Shown here: piece by piece, positions 23,039-33,583 of the stretch
How the letters are laid out: every line of letters starts with the position of its first letter
How positions within the stretch are numbered: position 1 is the first letter of the stretch
Source of the DNA: Bacillus sp. SA1-12
GTDB lineage: Bacteria; Bacillota; Bacilli; Bacillales; Bacillaceae
DNA: 35,171 nucleotides
Assembly: GCF_000981385.1 (NCBI RefSeq)
Contig: NZ_LATZ01000027.1
Location: 1 to 35,171, forward strand
Direction: 5' to 3'
The notes under the pieces: model-generated
What the model saw: the letters and a program-made list of their open reading frames with translations, nothing else
Told to the model about the DNA's origin: nothing
Databases searched by the model: none
Program-made: the position numbers and the translations under genes

Positions 23039-23605
23039 TTATTTTGAGACTAATTCTTTAATCACTTTTGGGTATAAAGCATGTTCAACTTTATGGACCT
23101 TATCTGCGATTGTTTCAACCGTATCATCATTTGTAATATCAATCGCCTGCTGAGCAATAATTGGACCTGTATCCATTCCAGCATCAACAAAGTGAATCGT
23201 TACACCTGTTACCTTCACACCAGCTTGAAAAGCTTGTCCAATCGCATCTTTCCCTGGAAAGGCAGGTAATAAAGAAGGATGGATATTGACGATTTTGTTT
23301 GTGTACGCCCCTAATAACGTTGGCCCGATTAAACGCATATAACCTGCAAGAATGACTAGGTCAATCTGGTGCTGATGCAAAGCAGCTAAAATATCCGCTT
23401 CAAAATGTGCTTTAGATTCGTATTCCTTAGGTACAAACGAAAACACTGGAATGTCTGCTTTTTTTGCACGTTCGATCACACCAGCCTCAGGCTTGTCACA
23501 AACAACAAGAGCTATTTCGGCTTCTAATGGTCCGTTCTGTATTTGATCAAGAATCGCCTGAAAATTACTCCCATTCCCTGAAGCAAAAACGGCTAGTCTT
23601 TTCAT
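23039..23605 (-). CDS. purN: Phosphoribosylglycinamide formyltransferase, folate-dependent
   Basis: PurN transfers a formyl group from 10-formyltetrahydrofolate to GAR. Its 188 residues carry the family motifs: [11 protein letters not shown] (8-18), the catalytic Asn107-x-His109 in [15 protein letters not shown], and Asp145 in [13 protein letters not shown]. The start codon overlaps the purM stop (ATGA), so translation is coupled. No formate-dependent purT is seen in the window. Confidence 0.97.
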   Translation of the reverse strand: MKRLAVFASGNGSNFQAILDQIQNGPLEAEIALVVCDKPEAGVIERAKKADIPVFSFVPKEYESKAHFEADILAALHQHQIDLVILAGYMRLIGPTLLGAYTNKIVNIHPSLLPAFPGKDAIGQAFQAGVKVTGVTIHFVDAGMDTGPIIAQQAIDITNDDTVETIADKVHKVEHALYPKVIKELVSK

Positions 23606-24642
23606 CGAAGAGCTCCTCCGCCAAACGTAACACCAGCACCGTCAACCACGCGGCCAATGATGTATGCTTTTTCACCATTTGCTTCTAGTTGGTTAATTAC
23701 ATCATGTAAGAGTTCATTTTTAACAGCTAGAACAAATCCGATTCCCATATTAAAGACGTTAAACATATCTTCGCTGCTTAACTCACCTTTTTCTTTAAGA
23801 AAATCGAAAATTTCCGGGATTGGCCAAGAACCGAAATCAATTTCTACACCAGTTCCTTCAGGAAGCATGCGTGGAATATTTTCGATAAAACCGCCGCCTG
23901 TAATATGCGCCATTCCGTCCACTTGGAACTTCCTCACCACATCAAGCACAGGTTTTACATATATTCTCGTTGGCGTTAATAAAACCTCACCTAAATTTTT
24001 AGTAAATGGTTCATACACAGCTTGCAAATCTAGCTTTTGATTCTCGAGAAGAATTTTACGAACTAATGAAAACCCATTGCTGTGAAGACCGCTGGATGAA
24101 AGGCCAATTAACACATGTCCTGGTTTAATATTTTCCCCAGTCACAATGTTTTCTTTTTCCACTGCACCTACTGAAAATCCGGCTACATCATATTCATCAT
24201 CATCATATAACCCTGGCATCTCAGCAGTTTCTCCGCCGACTAAAGCACAGCCGGATTCTTCGCACCCATCAGCAATACCCTTTACGATCTGCTCAATTTT
24301 TTCCGGGATAGCTTTGCCTAATGCTAAATAATCTAAGAAAAACAATGGTTCAGCACCTTGAGCTAGAATATCATTCACACACATGGCAACTGCGTCAATA
24401 CCAATTGTGTCATGCTTATCAGCCATAAAAGCAAGCTTTAACTTTGTCCCTACGCCATCTGTTCCAGACACGAGTACAGGCTGTTTGTAATTTAATTCGC
24501 TTAAATCAAACATTCCACCAAAGCCGCCAAGTCCACCCATAACACCTTTACGCATTGTCTTAGCAACATGCTTTTTCATTCTTGACACAGCTTCATATCC
24601 TGCTTCGATATCCACACCGGCTTGTTTATAAATGTCGGACAT
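23602..24642 (-). CDS. purM: Phosphoribosylformylglycinamidine cyclo-ligase (AIR synthetase)
   Basis: PurM uses ATP to close the imidazole ring, forming AIR from FGAM. From ATG at 24642 it has 346 residues and begins [19 protein letters not shown]. The ATP-binding [16 protein letters not shown] block is near residue 60, and the [17 protein letters not shown] motif near 130-146. I chose 24642 because AAGGAGG lies 8 nt upstream and the length matches B. subtilis; an upstream in-frame ATG at 24729 would read through the palindromic element in the purF-purM gap and add 29 unlikely residues. It overlaps purN by 4 nt. Confidence 0.97.
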   Translation of the reverse strand: MSDIYKQAGVDIEAGYEAVSRMKKHVAKTMRKGVMGGLGGFGGMFDLSELNYKQPVLVSGTDGVGTKLKLAFMADKHDTIGIDAVAMCVNDILAQGAEPLFFLDYLALGKAIPEKIEQIVKGIADGCEESGCALVGGETAEMPGLYDDDEYDVAGFSVGAVEKENIVTGENIKPGHVLIGLSSSGLHSNGFSLVRKILLENQKLDLQAVYEPFTKNLGEVLLTPTRIYVKPVLDVVRKFQVDGMAHITGGGFIENIPRMLPEGTGVEIDFGSWPIPEIFDFLKEKGELSSEDMFNVFNMGIGFVLAVKNELLHDVINQLEANGEKAYIIGRVVDGAGVTFGGGALR

Positions 24643-24671
24643 GTCTGATGCCTCCTTAGCATTGAAAGTAA

Positions 24672-24763
24672 GACGAGGATGTCTCAAAAGGGTCTGACCC
24701 CTCCAACAAACACCTATATTTGTGTTCACGGGATCTGACCATTGGTTTTAAGACAGCCTCATC
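24672..24763. repeat. Palindromic element in the purF-purM gap
   Basis: The outer arms GACGAGGATGTCTCAAAA (24672-24689) and TTTTAAGACAGCCTCATC (24746-24763) pair with 15 of 18 bases matching. Inside are GGGTCTGACCC (24690-24700) and a diverged GGGATCTGACC, plus AACAC/GTGTT. This is the same family as 19929-19976 (GGGTCTGACCC core) and 9657-9757 (GACAGCC arms). It sits within the pur operon 18-29 nt from purF and purM coding sequences, so it may affect mRNA stability or partial termination. It encodes no plausible protein. Confidence 0.8.
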
Positions 24764-24781
24764 ACGTTTTGTCATTTCTTT

Positions 24782-26194
24782 TTATGCCTTCTCATGTGGA
24801 AGTACTGTATCTGGATAAATATCAGTCGGATAACGCCCTGTAAAACACGCTAAGCATTGTCCTTTGTACTCCCCTTCATATGGTCGGCCAATGGCTTCAA
24901 GCATGCCTTCAACACTTAAGAAGGCCAAGCTATCCGCGCCAATAATTTGACGAATTTCTTCTATAGAATGATTTGATGCAATCAATTCTTCATGTGTTGA
25001 CGTATCAATCCCGTAGAAACAAGGATTTGAAATTGGCGGAGAACTAATTCGTACATGTACCTCTGTCGCACCTGCTTCACGAAGCATTGTCACGATTCGC
25101 TTACTAGTTGTTCCACGTACAATGGAGTCATCAACCATGACAACACGCTTCCCTTCGACAACTCCGCGTACAGCTGATAATTTCATTTTAACCCCTTGCT
25201 CACGCAATGACTGTGAAGGCTGAATAAACGTACGACCTACATATCGGTTTTTGATTAATCCAAGTTCATAAGGAATTCCTGTCAGTTCTGCAAAGCCGAT
25301 TGCTGCAGAAATACTTGAATCCGGCACACCAGTAACAACGTCAGCATCAACCTCTGACTCTACAGCCAAACGTTTTCCAAGGTTTTTACGGGCAGTATGC
25401 ACGTTGATTCCATCAATATTGCTATCAGGGCGTGAGAAATAAATATACTCCATGCTGCAAATCGAACGATTAATATTCATAGAGAAGCGCTCAGAACGAA
25501 TCCCTTCATCATTGATGATTAATAATTCGCCTGGCTGAACATCTCTTTCATACTTCGCTCCTACAACATCAAAAGCACACGTTTCTGACGCAACGACATA
25601 AGCGTCCCCCATTACACCGATCGACAATGGACGTAAACCATTAGGATCAAGTGCAACCATCATTTCATTTTCAGTCATAATTAAGAAGGCATAAGCACCC
25701 TTAATCATCGTTAATGCATTTTTTACAGCTTCCTTTAAATCTTGAAAGCCGCTTCTTCTGATAAGATGGGCTAGTACTTCTGTATCTGAAGTCGTTTGAA
25801 ATATACTTCCTTGGCTCTCGAGTTGATGTTTAACCTGATTAGCATTCACAAGATTTCCGTTATGCGCTAATGCCAGACCTCCGCTATGTGATTTAAACAG
25901 CAAAGGCTGGACATTTTCATATCCGCCTCCGCCTGCAGTCGCATAACGAACATGACCGATTGCCGCTTTACCTGATAGTTCATTTAATTTGCCGTTCCCG
26001 AACACCTCTGAGATTAAGCCGAGCCCTTTCATGCCTGTTAGTTTTTCACCATCAGACGTAACAATTCCAGCCCCTTCTTGCCCTCTATGCTGGAGACTGT
26101 GTAAACCGTAATATGTTATTTGAGCTGCTTCCGGATGACCCCATATTCCGAAGACGCCACACTCTTCGTTTAATCCCTTGAGTTCAGCAAGCAT
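24782..26194 (-). CDS. purF: Amidophosphoribosyltransferase (Gln-PRPP amidotransferase)
   Basis: PurF commits PRPP to purine synthesis by adding glutamine-derived ammonia. It has 470 residues from ATG at 26194, chosen because AAAGGAG lies 7 nt upstream; the ATG at 26212 has none. The 11-residue propeptide [11 protein letters not shown] precedes the catalytic Cys12 (CGVFGIWGH), as in B. subtilis, where it is cleaved. The PRPP-binding motif [14 protein letters not shown] is near residue 340. Four cysteines in [16 protein letters not shown] and [11 protein letters not shown] match the [4Fe-4S] ligands of the oxygen-labile Bacillus enzyme. It overlaps purL by 25 nt. Confidence 0.97.
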   Translation of the reverse strand: MLAELKGLNEECGVFGIWGHPEAAQITYYGLHSLQHRGQEGAGIVTSDGEKLTGMKGLGLISEVFGNGKLNELSGKAAIGHVRYATAGGGGYENVQPLLFKSHSGGLALAHNGNLVNANQVKHQLESQGSIFQTTSDTEVLAHLIRRSGFQDLKEAVKNALTMIKGAYAFLIMTENEMMVALDPNGLRPLSIGVMGDAYVVASETCAFDVVGAKYERDVQPGELLIINDEGIRSERFSMNINRSICSMEYIYFSRPDSNIDGINVHTARKNLGKRLAVESEVDADVVTGVPDSSISAAIGFAELTGIPYELGLIKNRYVGRTFIQPSQSLREQGVKMKLSAVRGVVEGKRVVMVDDSIVRGTTSKRIVTMLREAGATEVHVRISSPPISNPCFYGIDTSTHEELIASNHSIEEIRQIIGADSLAFLSVEGMLEAIGRPYEGEYKGQCLACFTGRYPTDIYPDTVLPHEKA

Positions 26195-28398
26195 GGGATA
26201 GCTCCTTTCCATGCATCCTTTAATTCTTCAACAGATGCATCGACAAGTGATTCATCGTTTTCGTTTTTAATAATAAGTTTTCCGTTGTCTGTTACTTCTC
26301 CGATACAAACCGCATCGACAAGTTGTTCAAACGCTTGTTGATTTTCTTTTTTCACTGAAACAACAAATCTAGTTTGTGATTCACTAAATAATGCTGCAGT
26401 TGCATCACCGTTAAGAGTTACAGTTGCACCTAGACCTTTACCGCCAAAGAGAGGCTCAGCTAATGCCACAGCAACTCCGCCCTCAGAAACATCGTGTGCA
26501 GAAGCAACTGTTTTTTCACGAATCGCTTTTGAAAGCTGTTCCAATATTTTACTTTCTTTCTCTAAATCTAACTCTGGGGACTTGCCAAAGATTTTTCCGT
26601 AAGTAAGCTTTTGAAGCTCACTTCCTCCAAATTCTTGTTTTGTTTCCCCAATTAAGTAAATAAGATCTCCAGCTGCTTTAAAGTCTTGTGTTGTAATATA
26701 GTCAGTATCTTCGATTAAGCCTACCATTCCAATAACAGGCGTCGGATAGATCGCAGTTCCGTTCGTTTCATTATATAAAGATACGTTACCGCCTATTACA
26801 GGAGTATTTAGCACACGGCAAGCTTCACTAATACCGTCAGCGGCTTTTTCAATTTGCCAGAAGATTTCAGGCTTTTCCGGATTACCGAAGTTTAAGTTAT
26901 CTGTAATCGCTAATGGCGTCGCACCGGAACACACGATATTACGAGCAGCTTCTGCAACAGCGATTTTACCGCCTACTTCAGGATCTAAATAGAGATAACG
27001 AGAGTTACAGTCAGTTGTCATAGCTAATGCCTTTTTCGTATCACGAATACGAACAACTGCTGCGTCAGAACCTGGAGCAACAACAGTATTTGTACGAACC
27101 ATGTAGTCATATTGATCATAAACCCACTCTTTGCTTGCAATAGTAGGTTGTTTTAATAATTGAAGAAGTGTTTCTTTATAGTTTTCTACTTGAATTGGTG
27201 CAACGTCCATTTTTTGGAACTCTTCAAAGTACGCAGGTACGGCAGATGGTTTGTGATAAACTGGTGCTTCTTCAGCTAACGCATCGACTGGAAGCTCACA
27301 AACGACTTCACCTTTATGGAATAGACGAAGCATTTTATCATCTGTTACTTTACCAACTGTAACTGCTTCTAGGTCATATTTTTTGAACAGGTCAATGATT
27401 TCCTGCTCTCTTCCCTTTTCAATAACAAGCAGCATTCTTTCTTGTGATTCTGATAACATCATTTCATATGGTGTCATGCCTGTTTCACGCTGAGGGATAA
27501 GATCAAGATTCATTTGAATACCTGATCCTGCTTTACTAGCCATTTCAGCTGAAGAACTTGTTAAACCAGCAGCACCCATATCTTGAATACCAACTAAGGC
27601 ATCGTTTTTCACGACTTCAAGGCAAGCTTCTAGTAAAAGCTTTTCCATGAATGGATCCCCTACTTGAACAGCCGGGCGGTTTTCACCAGAATCCTCAGTT
27701 AATTCTTCTGAAGCAAATGTTGCACCATGAATTCCGTCACGGCCAGTTTTCGCGCCAACATACATAACCGTGTTGCCAACGCCTTTTGCTTGACCCTTCT
27801 TAATATCTTCATGATTAATTAATCCGACACACATAGCGTTTACTAATGGGTTGCCTTCATAAGAGCTGTCAAATTGGATTTCCCCGCCTACAGTCGGAAT
27901 TCCAATACAGTTACCATAGCCAGCAATACCAGCAACAACCTCTTCAAATAAGTATTTGACACGAGGAGATTGTAATTCACCAAAACGTAATGAGTTTAAA
28001 ATGGCAATTGGTCTTGCACCCATTGAGAAAACATCACGAATGATTCCACCTACACCAGTGGCTGCACCTTGGTATGGTTCAATTGCTGAAGGGTGGTTAT
28101 GGCTTTCAATTTTAAATACGACTGCTTGATTGTCGCCGATATCAACAATCCCCGCTCCTTCACCAGGACCTTGTAAAACCTTTTCACCTGTTACAGGGAA
28201 TTTCTTTAAAATTGGTTTAGAGTTTTTGTAACTGCAGTGCTCCGACCACATAACTGAGAAAATACCCATCTCCGTGTAATTTGGAAGACGGCCGATGATT
28301 TTTTCAATAAGGGCAAACTCATCATCACTTACACCCATTTGTCTGTAGATTTTTTCATCTTTTATCATCTGGTTTGTTGGTTCAAGCTGTAGTGACAT
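26170..28398 (-). CDS. purL: Phosphoribosylformylglycinamidine synthase, large subunit
   Basis: PurL is the FGAM-synthesising subunit of the three-part enzyme PurL-PurQ-PurS, and converts FGAR to FGAM with ATP and ammonia. Its 742 residues equal the B. subtilis length. [13 protein letters not shown] (about 50-62) and [20 protein letters not shown] (about 93-112) are in the first PurM-like half, and [15 protein letters not shown] (about 480) and [15 protein letters not shown] in the second. The start overlaps purQ by 17 nt and the 3' end overlaps purF, so expression is tightly coupled. Confidence 0.98.
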   Translation of the reverse strand: MSLQLEPTNQMIKDEKIYRQMGVSDDEFALIEKIIGRLPNYTEMGIFSVMWSEHCSYKNSKPILKKFPVTGEKVLQGPGEGAGIVDIGDNQAVVFKIESHNHPSAIEPYQGAATGVGGIIRDVFSMGARPIAILNSLRFGELQSPRVKYLFEEVVAGIAGYGNCIGIPTVGGEIQFDSSYEGNPLVNAMCVGLINHEDIKKGQAKGVGNTVMYVGAKTGRDGIHGATFASEELTEDSGENRPAVQVGDPFMEKLLLEACLEVVKNDALVGIQDMGAAGLTSSSAEMASKAGSGIQMNLDLIPQRETGMTPYEMMLSESQERMLLVIEKGREQEIIDLFKKYDLEAVTVGKVTDDKMLRLFHKGEVVCELPVDALAEEAPVYHKPSAVPAYFEEFQKMDVAPIQVENYKETLLQLLKQPTIASKEWVYDQYDYMVRTNTVVAPGSDAAVVRIRDTKKALAMTTDCNSRYLYLDPEVGGKIAVAEAARNIVCSGATPLAITDNLNFGNPEKPEIFWQIEKAADGISEACRVLNTPVIGGNVSLYNETNGTAIYPTPVIGMVGLIEDTDYITTQDFKAAGDLIYLIGETKQEFGGSELQKLTYGKIFGKSPELDLEKESKILEQLSKAIREKTVASAHDVSEGGVAVALAEPLFGGKGLGATVTLNGDATAALFSESQTRFVVSVKKENQQAFEQLVDAVCIGEVTDNGKLIIKNENDESLVDASVEELKDAWKGAIPCLLNSRD

Positions 28399-29065
28399 GA
28401 GATTCCCTCCAGTTTTTCACGATTGATTGAAATAATTTTAATCCATCCGCACTTCCTAATAATTCGTCAACTGCACGTTCAGGATGTGGCATCATTCCTA
28501 AAACATTCCCGCGTTCATTTGTAATCCCGGCGATATCGACTAAGCTACCATTTGGATTCGTTTCATACGTAAACACAATTTGATTGTTTTCTTTAAGCTT
28601 TTGTAGCGTTTCTTCATCACAATAATAGTTCCCTTCTCCATGGGCGATCGGAACGGAAATAACCTCATTTTGCTTATATTCTGATGTAAATGCCGTCTCA
28701 TTGTTTACGACTTTTAAATTTACAGGTCGGCACATAAACTTTAAGTTTTCGTTTCGTTTCATTGCACCTGGAAGTAATCCCGCTTCCAATAAAATTTGGA
28801 ATCCGTTACATACACCAAGAACAGGCTTTCCTGCTTCAGCTGCTTCGACAACTTCCTTCATAACATTTGAGAAACGGGCGATGGCACCAGAGCGTAGGTA
28901 ATCCCCGTAAGAAAAGCCACCTGGTAATAAAATACCATCAAAGCCGCTTAAGTCTGTTTGGTCATGCCACACATACTCTACTTCTTCACCCAGCTCATCT
29001 TTAATAGCATGGTACATATCAACATCACAGTTGGATCCTGGAAAAACGATCACAGCGAATTTCAC
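28382..29065 (-). CDS. purQ: Phosphoribosylformylglycinamidine synthase, glutaminase subunit
   Basis: PurQ hydrolyses glutamine and passes ammonia to PurL. It is a class I glutamine amidotransferase of 227 residues. The nucleophile Cys86 lies in [11 protein letters not shown], and His194 and Glu196 lie in MMPHPERA. It overlaps purS by 4 nt at its start and purL by 17 nt at its end. Confidence 0.97.
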   Translation of the reverse strand: MKFAVIVFPGSNCDVDMYHAIKDELGEEVEYVWHDQTDLSGFDGILLPGGFSYGDYLRSGAIARFSNVMKEVVEAAEAGKPVLGVCNGFQILLEAGLLPGAMKRNENLKFMCRPVNLKVVNNETAFTSEYKQNEVISVPIAHGEGNYYCDEETLQKLKENNQIVFTYETNPNGSLVDIAGITNERGNVLGMMPHPERAVDELLGSADGLKLFQSIVKNWRESHVTTA

Positions 29066-29316
29066 TTTGTGACAACCTCCTGTACCTCATATCTGTAGTC
29101 CTCAATAACTGTATTAGCAAGTAATTTTTCACACATTTCTTTTACAACAACATCTAAGTCACGATCTGATTTTTCAATTGCTAATTCCATATATTTCCCA
29201 ATACGTACATCTTGAACTTCATTGTATGACATGCTGTGCAATGCACTCTTAACTGCGCTTCCTTGTGGATCTAAAACACTTTCTCTTAACGTGACATAAA
29301 CTTTTACTTTGTACAT
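29062..29316 (-). CDS. purS: Phosphoribosylformylglycinamidine synthase subunit PurS
   Basis: PurS is the 84-residue subunit that links PurL to PurQ in Gram-positive bacteria. It starts [20 protein letters not shown], the typical family start, and continues through an ACT-like fold ([12 protein letters not shown]). It overlaps purC by 13 nt and purQ by 4 nt. Confidence 0.96.
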   Translation of the reverse strand: MYKVKVYVTLRESVLDPQGSAVKSALHSMSYNEVQDVRIGKYMELAIEKSDRDLDVVVKEMCEKLLANTVIEDYRYEVQEVVTK

Positions 29317-30035
29317 GATGATTGGCCTCCAAGTCTTGTTAAAATTTCTTCATAAGCTTCTGTTAAGCTGCCGATATCGCGGCGAAATACATCTTTATCA
29401 AATTTTTCATTTGTTTCGATATCCCATAGACGGCAAGTGTCTGGTGAAACCTCATCAGCTAAAATAATGGTTCCTTCCTCTGTTAATCCGAATTCAAGTT
29501 TAAAATCGATAAGGCGGACACCGCATGATAAGAAATGAGCCTTCAATACTTCATTTACTTGTTTGGCAAGTGTTTTTAATGTCTCAACTTGCTCTTTTGT
29601 GGCAACCTCTAAAAGTGCGATGTGATCTTCGGTAATAAGTGGGTCACCTAGGTCATCATCCTTATAGTAAAACTCAACAAGTGGTTCTTTGATTGCTGTT
29701 CCTTCTTCAATGCCAATTCGTTTAGAGAGACTTCCTGCAACGACATTTCTCACAACTACTTCCAGCGGAATGATCGTTACTTTTTTAACAAGCTGCTCTG
29801 TTTCAGATAATCTTTTTACAAAATGATTTTCAATATGATTAGCTGTTAGCTTTTCGAAAATCAGAGTTGAAATCTCATTGTTTAAACGACCCTTACCAGT
29901 TATCTCTTCCTTTTTCACCCCATTAAAGGCAGTTGCGGAATCTTTATAAGATACTAGCAAAATATTAGGTTCATTTGTTTTATAAATGCGTTTTGCTTTA
30001 CCTTCATATAGTAACTCAAGCTTTTCAATGCTCAT
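29304..30035 (-). CDS. purC: Phosphoribosylaminoimidazole-succinocarboxamide synthase
   Basis: PurC joins aspartate to CAIR using ATP, giving SAICAR. It has 243 residues, with LLYEGKAKRIYKT (8-20) near the N-terminus as the nucleotide-binding start, and DFKLEFGL near residue 176. The catalytic-domain GVRLIDFKLEFG and LADEVSPDTCRLW blocks are the typical signatures. AGGAGGG lies 4-5 nt before the ATG. A 124-nt gap with a hairpin separates it from purB, and its end overlaps purS. Confidence 0.97.
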   Translation of the reverse strand: MSIEKLELLYEGKAKRIYKTNEPNILLVSYKDSATAFNGVKKEEITGKGRLNNEISTLIFEKLTANHIENHFVKRLSETEQLVKKVTIIPLEVVVRNVVAGSLSKRIGIEEGTAIKEPLVEFYYKDDDLGDPLITEDHIALLEVATKEQVETLKTLAKQVNEVLKAHFLSCGVRLIDFKLEFGLTEEGTIILADEVSPDTCRLWDIETNEKFDKDVFRRDIGSLTEAYEEILTRLGGQSSCTK

Positions 30036-30123
30036 GATGGCCCTCCTAAACAGAATATTGGGAACTTTTAGGCTAGTAAGTATGATTTGTTATATTTTCT
30101 AACCTACTTTTTCAATCAAAGAT

Positions 30124-30152
30124 ATAGCAAGGGACTTTTTATCCCTTGCTAT
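30124..30152. repeat. Perfect hairpin in the purB-purC gap
   Basis: ATAGCAAGGGA (30124-30134) and TCCCTTGCTAT (30142-30152) form an 11-bp perfect stem with a 7-nt loop. It lies 8 nt downstream of the purB stop. On the minus (transcribed) strand no U-tract follows, so it is not a normal terminator; it could protect the upstream mRNA or be a processing site. Confidence 0.7.
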
Positions 30153-30159
30153 TTATATT

Positions 30160-31452
30160 TTAAAGACCAAGTCGTTCGAAGATTGTGTCTACACCTTTTA
30201 AGTGATAGTTATAATCGAAGCAATCTGCAATTGTTTCAGCGGACAGACGTTCTGTGATTTTTGGCTCTGCTTCAACTAGCCCACGGAATGGTACTTGTTT
30301 CTCCCAAGCTTCCATTGCTTTTGGTTGAACAAGGTCATAAGCTTCTTCTCTTGTCATACCTGTATCAATTAAAGCAAGCAACACGCGTTGAGAGTAGATT
30401 AACCCTTGTGTGCGGTCCATATTACGCTTCATGTTTTCTGGGAAGACCGTTAGGTTCTTAATAATGTTGCCAAAGCGATTTAACATATAGTTTAATGCAA
30501 TCGTTGCATCTGGTAAGATAATACGTTCAGCAGAAGAGTGAGAAATATCTCTTTCATGCCATAAAGGAACATTTTCATAAGCAGTTAGCATATAACCGCG
30601 AATCACACGTGCAAGTCCTGTCATATTTTCAGAACCGATCGGGTTACGTTTATGCGGCATTGCAGAAGATCCTTTTTGACCTTTTGCAAATGATTCTTCA
30701 ACCTCACGTGTTTCACTCTTTTGCAAACCGCGAATTTCTACAGCAAACTTTTCAATTGAAGTTGCTACCAATGCTAATGATGCCATATAATCTGCGTGGC
30801 GATCACGTTGAAGTGTTTGTGTAGAGATAGGTGCTGGTTTCGTACCTAATTTTTCACACACATACTTCTCAACAAATGGATCGATATTTGCGTAAGTTCC
30901 AACCGCTCCAGAAATTTTCCCGTATTCAACGCCTTCAGCAGAACGTTTAAAGCGATCTAGGTTACGTTTCATTTCTTCATACCATAGAGCAAGCTTTAAT
31001 CCAAATGTTGTTGGTTCAGCATGAACACCATGAGTACGTCCCATCATAACTGTATATTTATGTTCTTGTGCTTTTTCTTTTAAAATTTGGATGAAGTTTT
31101 CAATATCTTTTAAAAGAATGTCGTTTGCTTGTTTAAGCAAGTATGAAAGAGCTGTGTCCACTACATCCGTTGAAGTTAATCCGTAATGAACCCATTTGCG
31201 TTCTTCACCTAACGTTTCTGATACTGCTCTTGTAAAAGCGACGACATCATGACGTGTTTCTAGTTCAATTTCATTAATACGATTGATATCAAATGATGCA
31301 TTTTTGCGAAGAAGAGCAACATCTTCCTTTGGAATGACACCTAATTCGGCCCAAGCTTCACAAGCAAGGATTTCAACCTCTAACCATGCTTTAAATTTAT
31401 TTTCTTCCGTCCAAATTGCACCCATTTCCGGTCTTGTATAACGTTCGATCAT
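30160..31452 (-). CDS. purB: Adenylosuccinate lyase
   Basis: PurB cleaves SAICAR to AICAR in IMP synthesis and adenylosuccinate to AMP. It has 430 residues and is of the fumarase/aspartase superfamily. The signature [11 protein letters not shown] is at 261-271, with catalytic candidates His68 (TRHDV), His141 (GRTHG) and Ser262/263 in the mobile loop. It follows purK by 16 nt. A 124-nt gap with a perfect hairpin follows. Confidence 0.98.
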   Translation of the reverse strand: MIERYTRPEMGAIWTEENKFKAWLEVEILACEAWAELGVIPKEDVALLRKNASFDINRINEIELETRHDVVAFTRAVSETLGEERKWVHYGLTSTDVVDTALSYLLKQANDILLKDIENFIQILKEKAQEHKYTVMMGRTHGVHAEPTTFGLKLALWYEEMKRNLDRFKRSAEGVEYGKISGAVGTYANIDPFVEKYVCEKLGTKPAPISTQTLQRDRHADYMASLALVATSIEKFAVEIRGLQKSETREVEESFAKGQKGSSAMPHKRNPIGSENMTGLARVIRGYMLTAYENVPLWHERDISHSSAERIILPDATIALNYMLNRFGNIIKNLTVFPENMKRNMDRTQGLIYSQRVLLALIDTGMTREEAYDLVQPKAMEAWEKQVPFRGLVEAEPKITERLSAETIADCFDYNYHLKGVDTIFERLGL

Positions 31453-31468
31453 CTTTTGTGCCTCCGTC

Positions 31469-32602
31469 CTAGTTTTTACCCCAAATATGGTTGATCTTTT
31501 CGATATCTTTCTCTATTGTTTCACTAATAAACGTAATATGTCCCATTTTCCGTTTCGCAACCGGCTCCTTCTTGCCATAAAGGTGAAGCTTAGCCGTTTC
31601 AAGTAATGAGATATGGTCATTGATTATAGTTAAATCTTCCCCCAAGAGATTTACCATCATACCGGTTTGTAATAATGACGTACGTCCTAAAGGAAGATTA
31701 CAAACTGCACGAATATGTTGTTCAAATTGATCTGTCTCACAAAGGTCAATTGTGTAATGACCCGAGTTATGTGGACGAGGAGCTAATTCATTAATATAAA
31801 TGTCTCCATCTTTTGTTAAGAACATTTCTACAGCAAGTGTCCCAACAAGTTCAAAGCTATTTGAAAGCTTTATTGCTAATTGCTGTGCTTTTGTTTCAAT
31901 TTCTTCAGGTACTCTTGCTGGTACAATACTTTGATATAAGATATTGTCTTTATGAATATTTTCAGCTACTGGGAACGTCTTTGTTTCACCGTTCACAGAT
32001 CTTGTCACAATAACTGAAATTTCTTTTTCAAATGGAACCCATTTCTCAAGAATACATGTCCCATGCTTTAATAGTTTCTTAGCTTCAGCAAGACCATCCT
32101 CAGTGCGAATTACAACCTGTCCCTTTCCGTCATAACCGCCTCTGCATGTCTTTAACACACTAGGAAACTGTAAATCCTCTATCGCTTCTGACAGCTCTTC
32201 TTCGTTATGGATAATTCGATATAATGCTACTTCACAGCCAGCCTTTTCAATTGCAGCTTTCTCTGTTTCACGATCTTGAGTAAGCAGCAGCAATGAACTT
32301 TTTTGAGGTAAATTTGCATTTCCCTCTAACCAATGCAAGGCTGTATAATCGATATTTTCAAATTCATAGGTGATGACATCACTAACTTCAGCCAGTTTTT
32401 TTATTGCCTCTAAATCATCATAAGCTGCTGTTATCTCGATATCTGCAAGTTGTCCGCATGGGCAATCTTCTGTTGGATCTAATACAGCTATACGGTAGCC
32501 AAGCTGTCTTGCAGCGATCGCCATCATCCGGCCAAGCTGGCCTCCGCCAATTATTCCGATTGTCGATCCAGGAAGAATTCTCTTATTATTCAAGTTCATC
32601 AC
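31469..32602 (-). CDS. purK: N5-carboxyaminoimidazole ribonucleotide synthase
   Basis: PurK adds bicarbonate to AIR with ATP, giving N5-CAIR for PurE. It is an ATP-grasp protein of 377 residues. The N-terminal [13 protein letters not shown] motif is at residues 15-27, and the conserved [15 protein letters not shown] block near 148-162. GTG at 32602 is followed immediately by ATG at 32599; AAAGGTG is 10 nt before GTG, so either may be used. It overlaps purE by 17 nt. Confidence 0.96.
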   Translation of the reverse strand: MMNLNNKRILPGSTIGIIGGGQLGRMMAIAARQLGYRIAVLDPTEDCPCGQLADIEITAAYDDLEAIKKLAEVSDVITYEFENIDYTALHWLEGNANLPQKSSLLLLTQDRETEKAAIEKAGCEVALYRIIHNEEELSEAIEDLQFPSVLKTCRGGYDGKGQVVIRTEDGLAEAKKLLKHGTCILEKWVPFEKEISVIVTRSVNGETKTFPVAENIHKDNILYQSIVPARVPEEIETKAQQLAIKLSNSFELVGTLAVEMFLTKDGDIYINELAPRPHNSGHYTIDLCETDQFEQHIRAVCNLPLGRTSLLQTGMMVNLLGEDLTIINDHISLLETAKLHLYGKKEPVAKRKMGHITFISETIEKDIEKINHIWGKN

Positions 32603-33074
32603 TGCTTTCTAGCACCTTTAAACGAAGCTCTTCTCTTCTAGTATCCAATTTGTTCGCCAAGTCATGATTTCCTGTAGAAAGGATCTCTGCTGCGAGTAAT
32701 CCTGCATTCGTAGCACCTGCTTTACCGATCGCAACTGTTGCTACCGGGACTCCGCCAGGCATTTGAACAATTGATAGTAAAGAATCAAGACCATTTAACG
32801 CCTTAGATTGAACAGGGACACCTATCACTGGAAGCGTGGTTTTTGCTGCAACCATTCCTGGAAGATGTGCTGCACCGCCTGCTCCCGCGATAATGACCTT
32901 TAGACCTCTATTTCTTGCATTCTCTGCATAATCAAACATGTAATCAGGTGTACGATGTGCAGATACTACCTTCTTTTCATAGGGAACTTCTAATTCATCC
33001 AATATTTCGCATGCATGCTTCATTGTTTCCCAGTCAGATGTACTTCCCATTATAACCCCAACAAGCGGCTTCAT
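32586..33074 (-). CDS. purE: N5-carboxyaminoimidazole ribonucleotide mutase
   Basis: PurE moves the carboxyl group of N5-CAIR to give CAIR. It has 162 residues, the class I bacterial length. The substrate-binding motif [17 protein letters not shown] is at 9-25, [13 protein letters not shown] at 39-51, and the [17 protein letters not shown] loop at about 63-79. It is the first gene of the operon; the riboswitch and terminator precede it. AAAGGTGGGG lies before the ATG. Confidence 0.97.
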   Translation of the reverse strand: MKPLVGVIMGSTSDWETMKHACEILDELEVPYEKKVVSAHRTPDYMFDYAENARNRGLKVIIAGAGGAAHLPGMVAAKTTLPVIGVPVQSKALNGLDSLLSIVQMPGGVPVATVAIGKAGATNAGLLAAEILSTGNHDLANKLDTRREELRLKVLESSDELE

Positions 33075-33103
33075 TTTTTCCCCACCTTTTGTATTACTTA
33101 ATA

Positions 33104-33164
33104 CACAAAAGGCTCGGTATACTGTACTTTCTCACATTATAGAGAAAGTACAGTATACCGAGCC
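33104..33164 (-). terminator. Riboswitch-controlled terminator of the pur operon
   Basis: A perfect 23-bp stem (33142-33164 with 33111-33133) has an 8-nt loop and is followed by TTTTGTG on the minus strand. It lies between the purine aptamer and purE. Its 5' arm is partly complementary to the segment that forms the 3' side of aptamer P1 and beyond (33195-33213), so it can be replaced by an antiterminator. Confidence 0.93.
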
Positions 33165-33209
33165 CGGACATTCAATCTTTCCATCCGAATCGTTTATACG
33201 TACACTTTC

Positions 33210-33278
33210 CCTCATAGTCCGATGATTTACGGTCAACGGGTAGAAACTTCTGGGCCATATTCCCAATTATATATGAGG
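33210..33278 (-). promoter_or_regulatory. Purine riboswitch aptamer, guanine/hypoxanthine type
   Basis: On the minus strand the sequence has the purine-riboswitch core: P1 CCTCATA/TATGAGG (33272-33278 with 33210-33216), a P2 stem TGGG/CCCA with loop GAATATGG, the conserved junction GTTTCTACC, and P3 with loop ACCGTAAAT. The base that pairs with the ligand, in GGACTATG, is C (complement of position 33217), which selects guanine or hypoxanthine; adenine switches have T there. It lies in the leader of purE as in B. subtilis. Ligand binding should favour the terminator and reduce pur transcription. Confidence 0.96.
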
Positions 33279-33307
33279 TTTAACGTTAATCACTTATTTA
33301 CATGTCT

Positions 33308-33336
33308 ATATTAACAATGAAGATTATCTATGTCAA
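33308..33336 (-). promoter_or_regulatory. pur operon promoter
   Basis: On the minus strand: -35 TTGACA (33331-33336), a 17-bp spacer, and -10 TAATAT (33308-33313). It lies 30 nt upstream of the aptamer start. The -35 adjoins the first PurR box. Confidence 0.93.
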
Positions 33337-33340
33337 CGTA

Positions 33341-33385
33341 AAATCGAACGATTTATTTTATTACTTTGTTAATGTTCGGTTTTTA
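33341..33385. promoter_or_regulatory. Pair of PurR boxes upstream of the pur promoter
   Basis: Two PurBox-like sequences in opposite orientation: AAATCGAACGATTT (33341-33354, plus strand) and AAAACCGAACATT (minus strand, about 33371-33384). The second matches the known PurBox AWWWCCGAACWWT closely, the first less well. Their CGAA cores are about 26 bp apart, so the 14-bp boxes are separated by about 16-17 bp, as in Bacillus PurR operators. They lie just upstream of the -35 and overlap the yebG stop codon. PurR with PRPP as inducer is expected to repress the operon. Confidence 0.82.
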
Positions 33386-33583
33386 CAGCAATTTTCCTTC
33401 GAAAACAATTTCCCTGCCACATGGTACGTGTTCAACAATGTGATCTCTGATTTCTTCTTTAAAAATAGGCTGCTCCATTCTTCTAACCGGGAAGTAACCT
33501 TCTTCACGCATGCGATTGAGACAATCATCAATGGTTTCATGCTCTTCCACAAAAAACTTCTTTTTTTTCGGCTTCGATGTCAT
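33383..33583 (-). CDS. yebG: NETI motif-containing protein YebG
   Basis: A 66-residue basic protein with the motif block [19 protein letters not shown] (about 15-33), followed by [10 protein letters not shown]; this is the family named after its NETI-like motif (here HETI). It is conserved in Bacillus next to purE. No function is known. It starts within the last codons of yebE (4-nt overlap). The second PurR box overlaps its stop codon, so the last part of this gene doubles as a regulatory site. Confidence 0.88.
   Translation of the reverse strand: MTSKPKKKKFFVEEHETIDDCLNRMREEGYFPVRRMEQPIFKEEIRDHIVEHVPCGREIVFEGKLL

Noticed and set aside
24643..24729. Longer purM frame starting at 24729
   Set aside because: The extra 29 codons translate a palindromic element and lack a ribosome binding site; ATG at 24642 has AAGGAGG 8 nt upstream.
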